Positions 10,047 to 19,290 of a stretch of 64,000 nucleotides of DNA are shown here, piece after piece. The stretch lies in assembly GCA_008330645.1 (NCBI GenBank), contig VLTN01000038.1, positions 248,001-312,000 on the forward strand. The letters are read 5' to 3'. Within the stretch, counting starts at the first letter, position 1, and the number at the start of each line of letters is the position of its first letter. Below the pieces are notes generated by a model. It was not told the origin of the DNA, did no database searches, and saw nothing but the letters and a program-made list of their open reading frames with translations. A program made the position numbers and the translations under genes. Source of the DNA: Cafeteria roenbergensis. Lineage: Eukaryota; Sar; Bigyra; Bicosoecida; Cafeteriaceae.

Positions 10047-12005
10047 TCACAAACACACGCCGGGCACGCCCTGCTCGCGGCCCGCCGCACCTCTTGCACC
10101 TGCTGCGCCCGAAGCAGCCTGTTCCCGCAGCCGCATCGCCTCCCCGCGCCAGTAGTCGATCGCGGCAGCCTGCCGCCGCTCTGCCTTGTCGCGGCCAGCG
10201 CTCGCGGCGGACTGTCGCTCCACTGCACGGGCCGCGTCCCTCGCTGCTGCCACGGCGCCTCTCAGCCCTGCTTTGAGCGCCGTTGCCTCGCTCCCTTCCC
10301 GTGTCGGCGCGATGCCACCCCGGCCAGTGTCCCCACCAAGGGCAGCTGCAGCCCTTTCCGGTCCCTCGCCAGGCTCGTTGGAACCGACCGCTCCGGCAGC
10401 TCGTCCGGACCGATGCTCTGCCGCCTCCACAGCCACTCGCAGCGCTGCCACAGTGGCCAGCAGGGACGCTGCAGCAGCCGCCAGCCCGTCGTCAGCGGCT
10501 GCTGCGACAGGGGCTCCCGCGCCGCCAGCGCCGCCTGCAGCAGCGCCACTGCCGCAACCAACTCCCGCGCCAGCCTCGTCAGGCGGCTGCTGCGACGCAC
10601 TCGCATCGGGTGGCGTGCGCTCGGGATCCACACGGCCTTGCCCCCCAGCGAGCGAGCTTCCTGAGCCAGCCGACGTGTGCGTTGAGGAGCGTGGCACCCG
10701 CCCGCCAGCCCCAGCCGAATGCCCCGGAGATGTCGCCGGGGGCGATCGGCGGGGCGGCAGGGCTGATTTGGCCGGCGAGCAGGCCGCGGCCGGCATGGCG
10801 GAAGATGCCACACCCTGTGACTGGGCTCGGCGAGGCACCGCCGACGGCTCCGGCGCGGACCGCTGAGAGACGGCAGGCCGGCCCCCACGGCCGGGCACAC
10901 CCTGGCTGGCCAAGCTCGGGCTGCGCCCCGAGGCCGGGCTCTGCGGGCGCTGGGCCGCAGGTGACCGGAGCGCCATCGGCGGAGATGGGGGCGTGATGCG
11001 ACGGTGATGGGGCGCGCCGGGCGAGGAGTGAGGCCCGCGCAGTGGGGAGCGCGAAGCGGCAACGGAACCCGGTGAGTCGTGCGTCCAAGAGAGGCTGCGG
11101 CTGCCAGCTGTCCCGGCTGGGTGGGCGCCTCTGGCCGGTCGCTCAGCAGATCCCGCGAATCGGCTGGCAGCCACTGACGAGGTCGACGAGAGGCTGCCCC
11201 CACCCCCCCCCCTGCGGACTGCGGCACCGACCGCCGCAACCACGTCAGCTGTCCGGCGAGTCGCAGCGTCGACCAACGTCAGCGCTGATGCGCGCGTCAC
11301 TGCCGACGCCTCCAGACGAGCCGCCCACGCCGACGATGACGGGCCGGCGACGCCGCCCGGACCACCTGCCGGCTCCCCCGCGGCCGCCGACGCTGCGCCC
11401 CTGCGAGACGCGTCCTCGTGGTGAGGCGAGGATAGCCTGGAAGGGAGCCGCGCCTGCTGAGGCTGCGGTGGCCGCGGGCGGGGCTGGGACTGGGCGGCGC
11501 TCGGCGGGCTGCCGGCCGCGCCGCGGCGCGACTCAGACGCCGCACCGGCGCCCTGGCCACGGCCGCTAGGGCCGGGCGCGCGATTGCCCACCGCGGCAGC
11601 CGTGGGTGTGCCCCCTGCCGCGCGCCTGCCGCGGGAGGACTCGACAGCTCGGGCAGCGGCCTCTGCGCGCCGCACGGCCTCATCCACAGACGCTGTGCTC
11701 AGGGCGAAGCGGCCGCCGCGGGGGCGTGGCGCGAGCTGCGGGGGCAGGCCGAGCGCGGACTGCGTCGGCGCTGGGCCAGCCAAGCCGCCAGGGCCGCGCG
11801 TTCCGGCGAGCGAGTCGCAATGCAAGGCAGCCATCGGAGGGTGGCGACGCGCACTTGCATCTGCTCCCGACGCGGCGGGTCCGTGGGCACGCTGGGGGGC
11901 GCCGCGAGATGCGGAGGCATGCCCGCGACGCCAGCGACCAGCGGGCGAGGCGGTCAGCGATTCCAGATCAGCCGCTGACAGCCCCGGGGGGTCATACGCG
12001 CTCAT
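10047..12005 (-). CDS. hypothetical low-complexity protein with C-terminal coiled coil
   Basis: The 652-residue frame starts at MSAYDPPGLSAADLESLTAS, the first ATG of the cleanly protein-like part; the frame stays open further upstream with arginine-rich sequence that looks untranslated. Most of the protein is disordered Ala/Ser/Pro/Arg/Gly sequence with many SP and RSP dipeptides (SPHHEDASRRGA, RSPLRGPHSSPGAPHH). Short helical segments sit near residues 100-120 (SVDEAVRRAEAAARAVESS) and 225-260. The last 120 residues look helical and charged (ARDAARAVERQSA, KAERRQAAAIDYWRGEAMRL) and may form a coiled coil. I recognise no family. It is divergent from arginase across about 740 bp. Confidence 0.55.
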   Translation of the reverse strand: MSAYDPPGLSAADLESLTASPAGRWRRGHASASRGAPQRAHGPAASGADASARRHPPMAALHCDSLAGTRGPGGLAGPAPTQSALGLPPQLAPRPRGGRFALSTASVDEAVRRAEAAARAVESSRGRRAAGGTPTAAAVGNRAPGPSGRGQGAGAASESRRGAAGSPPSAAQSQPRPRPPQPQQARLPSRLSSPHHEDASRRGAASAAAGEPAGGPGGVAGPSSSAWAARLEASAVTRASALTLVDAATRRTADVVAAVGAAVRRGGGGGSLSSTSSVAASRFAGSAERPARGAHPAGTAGSRSLSWTHDSPGSVAASRSPLRGPHSSPGAPHHRRITPPSPPMALRSPAAQRPQSPASGRSPSLASQGVPGRGGRPAVSQRSAPEPSAVPRRAQSQGVASSAMPAAACSPAKSALPPRRSPPATSPGHSAGAGGRVPRSSTHTSAGSGSSLAGGQGRVDPERTPPDASASQQPPDEAGAGVGCGSGAAAGGAGGAGAPVAAAADDGLAAAAASLLATVAALRVAVEAAEHRSGRAAGAVGSNEPGEGPERAAAALGGDTGRGGIAPTREGSEATALKAGLRGAVAAARDAARAVERQSAASAGRDKAERRQAAAIDYWRGEAMRLREQAASGAAGARGAAGREQGVPGVCL

Positions 12006-12745
12006 TCCAGGTTTGGCAGAGTGGCGGGGGAGAGGGTGCAGAGGCCTGGGGGAGCGGCTCTGGGGCGGTGCCCTGTGCCGTCCCGCCGAGCCCCAAACGG
12101 GCTGCTCGCCAGCCCGGCAGAGCCGCGCACATTTCGCCCACACGCGTGGCACAGTGTCCCCTCGCGGACCGACCCGGGGCGATGTTGACCCTCGCGGCAC
12201 GACGCGTTGCGCGCATCGGGTGAGCGTGCATGTCGACAGGTCGGCGATGCGTACAGAGCGCAAGTGCTCTGGTGGCCTGCGGTGGCGGTGGGACAGGGGC
12301 GCGGGGGGGAGCGTCCGAGGAACGCTGCTGTGGTCGACGCGTTCGCGTGTGTTCCAGCCAGGCCAGGCGCCGACCCAGCGCCGCCCTGCGTTCTCCCCAC
12401 GGCGCCCTTGCCGCGGAACGGTGCGCCAGGGGGCTTTGGCTTGCGCCCTTGGGGCTGCGCTCGCCCCGTGGCGCTCGGCGCTGTGGCGCTGTGCCTGACA
12501 ACGCCACGCCATCCCGCCAGTCGCCGCATCTCTGACGCGCGCGCCGCACTCCTCCCGCGCGGGACCCCTTCCGACGGCCGCGCCCTGGTCATCGTCGTGT
12601 TCCCGGCACCCTCGTGCACGCGCACTCCGTCCTTCGCAGCGGCGCCGTTCGGGCTCCGGCCGCAACTGCGCTCTCCCGAGCCGGCTTTGCTGACGACGCT
12701 GCCGCGGCCGACGCCGCTGCCTTCAACCCCGCCTCTGGACTCGTC
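12006..12745. other. divergent intergenic stretch between hypothetical protein and arginase
   Basis: This should hold promoters for both flanking genes. The frame upstream of the arginase ATG stays open back to about 12614 and reads like a targeting peptide (HSVLRSGAVRAPAATALSRA), but it has no ATG. A mitochondrial leader could therefore be supplied only by an upstream spliced exon or a non-ATG start. I see no recognisable core promoter motif. Confidence 0.4.
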
Positions 12746-13704
12746 ATGCCTCGCAAAGTAGCGGTCATTGGTGCGCCTGTCGCCTCCGGACAGGGCCTGG
12801 ATGGCGTCGACGATGGCCCCCAAATTCTCCGTGAGCAGGACATTCGCGGCAAGGTGACGGACCTTGGGTGGCGCTTCGAGGACCTCGGCGACATTGAGCC
12901 GGTGCGGCCGTCTGCCACGGACCCCGCCGACACGCCCCCGGGCCACAAGGCGCGGCATGCCTTCGCCGTCGGCCGCTCTTGCGAGCGCATCGCCAAGGCT
13001 GTCAAGGCTGCCGCGGACGATGGTAGCTTCGTGCTCACGCTGGGCGGCGACCACAGCATCGCCGCGGGGAGCCTTGCGGGCGTGCTGGCGTCGCGGCCGG
13101 AGGCCGGGGTGGTGTGGGTGGACGCCCACGCCGACATCAACACGCCTGAGTCCAGTCCGAGCGGCAACGTCCATGGCATGCCGGTTGCGTTTCTGATGCG
13201 GCTGGCCAAGGCGGCAAGCACGCCCGGCTTCGAGTGGCTTGCCGTCGGCAGGGCAACGAGCTGGGCGTGCCGGCGCTGCTTCCCTCGAGGATTGTGTACG
13301 TTGGCCTGCGTCAGGTAGACGTTGGCGAGCGGACGCTTCTCCGCAAACTTGGCATCAAGGCTTACGATATGCATGCCGTGGACAAGCTTGGCATTGCCCG
13401 TGTGATGGAGGAGGCGCTCGACCACCTTGCAGGCAAGGCCGGTGCGCGCCCTCTGCATCTGTCGTTCGACATCGACGCTTGCGATCCATCCATTGCGGCT
13501 TCGACTGGCACCACGGTCAAGGGGGGACTCAACTACAGAGAGAGCCACTTCATTTGCGAGGAGCTCGCGAGGTCAAGCCTGCTGTCGTCCATGGACCTGG
13601 TCGAGGTGAACCCGCGGCTGGGTGCGGCCAAGGAGGACGGCGGCAAGACTGCGGCGATGGGCGTTGAGCTGGTCTCCTCCGCGCTCGGACTGTCCGTCCT
13701 CTGA
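12746..13704 (+). CDS. ARG: arginase (one frame break)
   Basis: Arginase hydrolyses L-arginine to ornithine and urea with a two-manganese centre. The N-terminus (MPRKVAVIGAPVASGQGLDG) aligns with eukaryotic arginases. Metal-binding motifs are in place: GGDHS near residue 100, DAHADIN near 125, and SFDIDACDP near 240. The active-site loop SGNVHGMPVAF and the C-terminal EVNPRLG are also present. The reading frame shifts once: residues up to about PGFEWLAVG are in one frame and GNELGVPALLPSRIVYVGLR onward in another. One missing G in the GGG run at 13251-13253 would explain this exactly. It could be an assembly error, a real mutation, or frameshifting; no intron of suitable length fits. Because both sides are highly conserved, I favour a sequencing error or very recent loss. 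Usual length is about 320 residues, which matches. Ornithine from this step could feed polyamine synthesis. Confidence 0.85.
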
Positions 13705-14210
13705 GCTGCGGGCCGGCCCTGGGCTCCCCACGCTGGGCAGGCAGGCGCAAGTGCCGCGCCCTCCGCAGCGCAGCCCTTCGCGGTCGAGCCAAGCCGCGTG
13801 AGCGCCCCCTCCGCCCAGCACCGTGGCGGGTTGCCAAGGGCCAACCCCGCACCGACCCGTCGATCCGATGAATGCCGTATGCAAGCGATTGCGTGCCCGG
13901 GGTCCGCCCTTGGCGGACTCTCTCGAAGCGCCGCCCGGCAGCGCAGCAAAAACAGCAAGTAGCCAGCGGCGCCGCCTCGCAGCAAGAGGAGCGCGGAGCC
14001 GCGCGAGTGCACAGTGCCCGCCACTCGCCCACGAGCTGCACCGGGGAAGCGCTTGCAGCGAAGCCGTGTGGCTCCACGCAACCGAGTTGCCGATCCGAGT
14101 TCAGCCTGCGTCGATCGGGGCGGGCTCTGCCGGGTGCAACAACCGCCACCACAGGCACGCCGGACAGCAACGCCCACTTGTGTGCGGCCCCGGAGCCTCT
14201 CCCTGCGCCC
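13705..14210. other. intergenic stretch between arginase and zinc-finger gene
   Basis: Both neighbours run on the plus strand, so this should hold the arginase 3' end and the promoter of the zinc-finger gene. An in-frame ATG at 13872 would extend the zinc-finger protein by 113 residues, but that extension has no domain and looks like translated leader sequence. Confidence 0.45.
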
Positions 14211-16415
14211 ATGGCGACGCTGGGCCCCGCGCGACGGGCAAAGCCATGCCCTCTCTGCGGCGAAATGTTCTTCCCGGCCTCGCTGCCTTTCCACATGAAG
14301 GCCTGCGAGAAGAAGCAGGCGACCCAGTTCGTCCGGTGCCCGTTTTGCAGCAAAGACTACCGGCGCCTGGAGCTCGCAAACCACACCATGCGGTGCAAAA
14401 TGAGGCCCAAAGGCGCTGCGGCACCCCGTGGCATGACCGAGGACTCGGCCAGGGCTGCGGCAATGGCTGCGGCCGGCGCATCGGCGGCAGCCGTAAGCGG
14501 CCAAATATCCGCGTCAGTCGGCTACGGCGCGCCCGGGGCCGGTGCAGGATCCATGCCCATCGATGCGGGGCTCCCGCCCGAAGGTGGCGTTGACGCGCGC
14601 GTGCCCTGCAGCTCGTGCGGCCGGCGGTTTGCCCCTGAGCGCATTGGCGTGCACGAGAAGGCGTGCGGCAAACTCGCCAGCGGTGCAAAGCGGCGTGGCC
14701 TCTGGAAGGGCACGCGGCCAGGCGCACCGGGGGCCGCGGGCGTGCGCCGCGATGGAGCAGCTGGTGGCGGCGGTGGCGGCGGCGCGTTCGCGGACGGTGG
14801 CGGCGGCGACGGTGGCGGCGACGACGACGGCACGTTTGGCACGCCCCCACCTCTGCCGGGCCAGCGTCCCAGGACTTCAGCCGGGCCGCGGTCCGATCGC
14901 CGCCTCGCTGCCGCAAGCTCCGCCATCAAGACGGGCGCCAAGCGGCGCGCGATGGGCTCTGCCGGCGGGCAGGGCAGCTCTGCCGGCGGCGGGGGAGAGG
15001 AAGTGCCCGCGTGGAAGCGCAAGCACGAGGAGCTGCAGAAGGCGATGCGGCTTGCACGCAAGGTGGCCAAGCACACGGCGGAGGGCACCCTGGACGAGCT
15101 GGGGCCGCTGGAGGTTAACCCTAACCAGCACGTTGGGCTGATCCCCTGCCCTCACTGCGGTCGCACCTTCAGTGACACCGCGGCTGTGCGGCACATCCCC
15201 CGCTGCGCCGTGACGGTCAACCGGCCGCGCCCTCCGCCCTCCGTGGCGGGCGAGATCAAGGGGCGAGGGCTGGGTGGCGGAGGCGCCGGTCTGGCCAAAA
15301 TGCGAGCAGAGCAGGAGGCGGCAGCGGCGGCGGCGGCGGCGGCGGAGGCCGCGAGTGACGCTGCCAGACGGCGCGCGCGGCCTATGACCAGCGCCGGCCA
15401 CGAAGGGCACCGCCGCCGCGGTACAGCCCACCGACCAGCCGGCGGCCGCGCCTCAGCAAGACAGACGGACAGCGCTCGCGGCAGAGCCCACCACGGATCG
15501 GAGGACGTCGACCACGACGTGTCCGCTCTGCCCAGAATCGCGCACCCGGGCTCGGGGGTCACTCCGCCTCGGGGTCGCTTGGCTGTGACCCGCCCGGGCC
15601 CCGACCCGTCGCCGATTGACTCCCGCGCGACTGGGTCCGGCAGAGCCAGCGGGATTCGCCGACCTGGCCCTGCCATGGCCCGGTCCCTCACTGCTCGCAG
15701 CGGCAGAGCCGCGGAGGACGACGTCCTCGGGGACGTCGACGAACTTGACGACGAGCTTGCCCTGGCGGCGGGCGGTGCCGCCGCCCCCCTGCAAGTGGCG
15801 CTTAGGAGGGCTGACCGCGCCTTGGAGGCAGTTGCAGTTGCACTTGGGAGTAGCGACGGCGGCGGCTCTGCCGGATCGAAGGGCCGGGAGGCATTGAGCG
15901 ACGCGCACCGCCTTCTTCGTATTGTAATGAGAGACGCTGGCCTGACGGACTTCGGGAGCGATCCGAGCTCTGCAGCGAGTTCCGCGCGGGGAGGTGCACC
16001 TGTGCACGGCGGGGCCGGCGGCGCAGGCAGCGGTGATGGCAGCGGCGGAGGGTTCGGCGCCGGCGCCGGCTATGGCGGTGGCACGAGTGCTGGCGGTGGC
16101 GGGCCGCCGCCCTCGCTGATCCGTCGGCCCTCTGGCCAGCCAGCCTTGAGCGGCGGCTTCAGCGGGACGCCCCATCGGCGCCTGGGGCGTCCTGGCACGT
16201 CTGGAAGCACTCGTCTTGGTGGGCTGGCGCCGGGCGCAGGCAGCTTTGGCGGCCTGTCAGCGCGATTCAGCGGCAGCTTCAGCAGCGCGCGGCCCGGCGT
16301 TCCCGGCAGTGGCAGCGCTGGCGGAACGGGGGGTCCTGCTGCTGCCAACGCCACTTCGGCCCTCTCGCCCCTGGCCACGAGTTATCAGCAACGGTTCGCC
16401 GCCGAGATGCAATGA
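14211..16415 (+). CDS. C2HC zinc-finger protein, ZC2HC1-like
   Basis: The protein has about 734 residues. Four small fingers of the C-x2-C-x11-H-x3-C type are visible. The first uses Cys13, Cys16, His28 and Cys32 (CPLCGEMFFPASLPFHMKAC). The second uses Cys43, Cys46, His58 and Cys62 (CPFCSKDYRRLELANHTMRC). Two more follow as CSSCGRRF...GVHEKAC near residue 135 and CPHCGRTFSDTAAVRHIPRC near residue 315. Paired fingers of this kind are found in ZC2HC1 proteins, several of which occur in ciliated cells, but the function is not established. The rest is disordered, Gly/Ser/Ala-rich sequence with runs of Gly and of Ala. I chose the ATG at 14211 because the first finger follows directly; an in-frame ATG at 13872 is the alternative. 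Confidence 0.75.
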   Translation: MATLGPARRAKPCPLCGEMFFPASLPFHMKACEKKQATQFVRCPFCSKDYRRLELANHTMRCKMRPKGAAAPRGMTEDSARAAAMAAAGASAAAVSGQISASVGYGAPGAGAGSMPIDAGLPPEGGVDARVPCSSCGRRFAPERIGVHEKACGKLASGAKRRGLWKGTRPGAPGAAGVRRDGAAGGGGGGGAFADGGGGDGGGDDDGTFGTPPPLPGQRPRTSAGPRSDRRLAAASSAIKTGAKRRAMGSAGGQGSSAGGGGEEVPAWKRKHEELQKAMRLARKVAKHTAEGTLDELGPLEVNPNQHVGLIPCPHCGRTFSDTAAVRHIPRCAVTVNRPRPPPSVAGEIKGRGLGGGGAGLAKMRAEQEAAAAAAAAAEAASDAARRRARPMTSAGHEGHRRRGTAHRPAGGRASARQTDSARGRAHHGSEDVDHDVSALPRIAHPGSGVTPPRGRLAVTRPGPDPSPIDSRATGSGRASGIRRPGPAMARSLTARSGRAAEDDVLGDVDELDDELALAAGGAAAPLQVALRRADRALEAVAVALGSSDGGGSAGSKGREALSDAHRLLRIVMRDAGLTDFGSDPSSAASSARGGAPVHGGAGGAGSGDGSGGGFGAGAGYGGGTSAGGGGPPPSLIRRPSGQPALSGGFSGTPHRRLGRPGTSGSTRLGGLAPGAGSFGGLSARFSGSFSSARPGVPGSGSAGGTGGPAAANATSALSPLATSYQQRFAAEMQ

Positions 16416-16925
16416 GCGTTTGCGGCAAACGGCTTGAGCCTCGGCTTCATCGACCCGCTCCATGGTCAGCAGCGTGCTGCGTGTTTACGAATGAACGGTT
16501 TGCGTGGAACACTGCGTGCCAGCCCTTTTTGCAGCTGTGCAGCTCTGCTCTTGCAGGCCACATGCACAGAGTTTTCATCGGCGCGAGTGTCCGGGAGTGT
16601 CGCTGCTTGCGCGACGAGCAAAGAACATGCGCAGCGAGTGCGCCAGGACCCGCCCGGTCCACCCCTGCTGCAGGCTGCTCACGGCAAGTAAGCACAGTGT
16701 GCGTCGTGCCCTGGCGCGGCGCGGCGGGGACGCAGCACGGGCGCAACGGCGGCGCCAACTCTGTTCCGACAACGCCCGGGCGGCTCTGCAGCGGCAGAGG
16801 AAGCGCTCGAACACTGCGACCCCCCAAACACACCACACACGGGCGGGGTCCCACCCCCAGGGACAGGCTTGCAACGGGCCCACTGTGGCCCGCCCTGCCC
16901 GCAGCCGGCCAGACAGCTGCGGTCC
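16416..16925. other. intergenic stretch, AT-richer
   Basis: Plus-strand genes lie on both sides. G+C drops to roughly 60% at the start of an AT-richer patch that runs to about 19.0 kb. No gene or repeat is seen. Confidence 0.45.
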
Positions 16926-18110
16926 ATGGAGGGCGGGGCGGGCCGGTTGCAACCCGCGCCGTCTGCGTCAGCGGCTTTACACTCCGTGATGCAGCGCCAG
17001 TCATCCGGGGCACCGCAAAGCGCGCCTGGGCCTGAAAGCGAAGGCCGGGAAGGCCCAGGCAGAGGCTCCGGGGCGGCAGCCTCGCCCAGCTCGGGGCCTG
17101 TCCGGTTGGGCTCCCTGAGTCTGCGTTTTGGCGCCACTCCTGAGCTGCAAGCCTGGTCCGAGTCGAGCCAAGCCGTATTTGCCTCGTTCGAGGCGACTGC
17201 GAAGAGCTTCGGAGTGGGCGACAAAGCTTGGCTCGATGCTGCACCCCGTGCCGACGGCGAAGCGCCAACGCTTGGGCTTGCCTGCGTCTTTTCGCTTCGC
17301 CCGAGCCACGCTCTCGAGGTCGAAGTCGTGTGCGAACACGAGTTCCTGCACATTGGCGAGCAAGTCGCTACGCTCATGCATTGCCTGTTTGCTCGCTGCC
17401 GTGGGGGAGTAGCGGACCTCGACGCGACAGTCGCTGCTTTTGCGAGCGACATTCAGGCTGATGCAACGCCGCGCCATTGGGACTTGGCATCGCGATCAAG
17501 ACTGCGCGGCATCCTCAGCTCCATCCATCGGCTCCCTGCTTGCCTTGATGGGCATTGTTGGCACGGCCTGTTCGAGCCCTCGCCTCCTGCAACACCTGCT
17601 GGCATCGGGGGCGACGAAAGGCATGTGCACTTCTGGGACACTGGCGACGACGAAAGCGATGCCGAATTTGGCTGCGAAGACGATGCCGTCTGCATTGACG
17701 ACTACGACTCCGGTGCCGACGATGACTGCCGTGTCATGGACAGGTGCCTTGCTTGTTTCTGCGACCGCGCTTGGCAACACGTCCACTTCCACTTCTTTGG
17801 GCACCTCCCCGCTGCAGACTTCTGCTGTGATTTGTGCGGATGTCGCTACCACGTGCATTTCCACAAGGAGCTAGTCAAGTCGCCGCACCCAGCTTGCAGC
17901 CGTCACGGTCTCTCCCTCGCTGAGATGGTCCGAGCGTGCCTGCTGGCAGTGGAGCGGTTCTCTTGCATGGCGTCCACGGCAACTGAACATTTTGCTCGAC
18001 GCAGTGTCAGCGAGAAAGAAGCAAGTGAGCTGGCGGCGGTCGCACAAACAGCCGACAGGAGCTTTCGCCGCGCAGCCAGAGAGAGCACGCCAAACCCAGC
18101 CGAGACGTGA
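16926..18110 (+). CDS. unrecognised Cys/His-rich protein
   Basis: The protein has about 394 residues starting at MEGGAGRLQPAP; an ATG at 16989 (MQRQSSGAPQ) is an alternative. After a disordered N-terminus of about 60 residues comes a globular part (GSLSLRFGATPELQAWSES, LGLACVFSLRPSHALEVEVV). An acidic stretch (FWDTGDDESDAEFGCEDD) follows near residue 245. Then there is a dense Cys/His cluster (CLACFCDRAWQHVHFHFFGH, CCDLCGCRYHVHFHKEL) that could bind zinc. The C-terminus is helical. I do not recognise the family. Codon use is less GC-rich than in its neighbours (about 58-60%), which hints at either a lineage-specific gene or foreign origin. The frame is open throughout with no intron needed. 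Confidence 0.6.
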   Translation: MEGGAGRLQPAPSASAALHSVMQRQSSGAPQSAPGPESEGREGPGRGSGAAASPSSGPVRLGSLSLRFGATPELQAWSESSQAVFASFEATAKSFGVGDKAWLDAAPRADGEAPTLGLACVFSLRPSHALEVEVVCEHEFLHIGEQVATLMHCLFARCRGGVADLDATVAAFASDIQADATPRHWDLASRSRLRGILSSIHRLPACLDGHCWHGLFEPSPPATPAGIGGDERHVHFWDTGDDESDAEFGCEDDAVCIDDYDSGADDDCRVMDRCLACFCDRAWQHVHFHFFGHLPAADFCCDLCGCRYHVHFHKELVKSPHPACSRHGLSLAEMVRACLLAVERFSCMASTATEHFARRSVSEKEASELAAVAQTADRSFRRAARESTPNPAET

Positions 18111-18983
18111 TCCTCGTGACCAGGTCGTCCAGGTTACCCCTCCCCCAGGCGCTTCAGCTTGGGGCTGGCACACCAACTCGGCACGGTCAGCCCCAGACCA
18201 TCAAGTCGCCGTGGCTTTGTCACAGGTGTTCAAAAGCACTCGACTCTTCAGCAGCGGCAGAGATGCCAGCCACTGTACGGCTTGCTGTGGACCACGGCAG
18301 TTGCGGGACGCCCAAGACCAAGATTGCCCCATCAGGCCCAGCTAGCTCAGGAGACGATCAACCTGTGCACAAACGCGTGCGCAACCCCCCCCCCCACCTC
18401 ACTGGCAGACACCGTTTCGGAGCTGCAGCACCGTGTCCGTGCAACTCGATGCTGTGATGAGACCATTGCGGACATGCGTGCGCGGCCCTAAACGTCCTCT
18501 GCATCACCAGCAGGTGCGCGCTACGGCTTCGTTCTTTCACCCGCTCACGGCCTCACAGTGCGCGAGGTTGCCAGCATTCCTGTTCTGGCCGGGGGTGCAC
18601 AGCGCCACTGATCCCACAGGCAACGTGCTGCGCGGCCTCCCCGCAGGCTGAAGGGCTGTGGCACGAACAAGCTGGAGCGCCTCTGAACGCGCGCATGCAT
18701 GCTGTCACGCGCATTCAGGTGAACAGCGCCGCTGGCGAAGCACCTTCAATCGAAAGCGCTCGAGCCAGTGTCACCATGGCAAGCTGTCCACAATCGGCAG
18801 GCCATCGCAGTTTCCGCCATGATTCGCTAAAACCAACGCTCTGTCACGTGGCGAACTCAGAAGCTCAAGTTCAGCCCTGGCCACAACGCATCTGACGCAC
18901 TCAGAACACTCCGCAGCAACCGCCTGAATAAAGCGCAAATGCGAGGCCTGGCGACCCGCAGGGCACTGGCAATCTCGGGCAAG
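18111..18983. other. convergent intergenic stretch, AT-richer
   Basis: This lies between the ends of the Cys/His-rich gene and the minus-strand kinase gene. G+C is visibly lower than average and a run of C residues occurs near 18390. The open frames are short and unconvincing. No RNA gene is recognised. Confidence 0.45.
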
Positions 18984-19247
18984 TCATCGGCGCAGGCTCC
19001 TCGGGGCTCCTCCCACCGTGGGAATGTGCGTGACCACCCCTTTTACGCTGACGGACGCAGACCCAGTGCCGCCCGAAGGCCGGCTGGACTGGCGGCTGGC
19101 TGGCCCTGCCGACGGCCCGGACCGGCCAGGGAACACGGGAATCGACGTGCTTGTGCCACCCACCCTCACCGTGCGCGGCTGCGCATCGGGCTGGCCGTGG
19201 CGCCCATGAGAGGAGTGCGCGCTGCCAGAGCCTCGAGCGGTGGCGCC

Positions 19248-19290
<43 letters not shown>

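Noticed and set aside
9303-10664. A 453-codon plus-strand open frame
   Set aside because: Arg-rich translation without domains, overlapping the opposite-strand hypothetical gene.
12614-12745. Arginase start at the upstream GTG
   Set aside because: Nuclear genes start at ATG, and the family alignment begins at the ATG at 12746. I kept the upstream sequence only as a possible leader.
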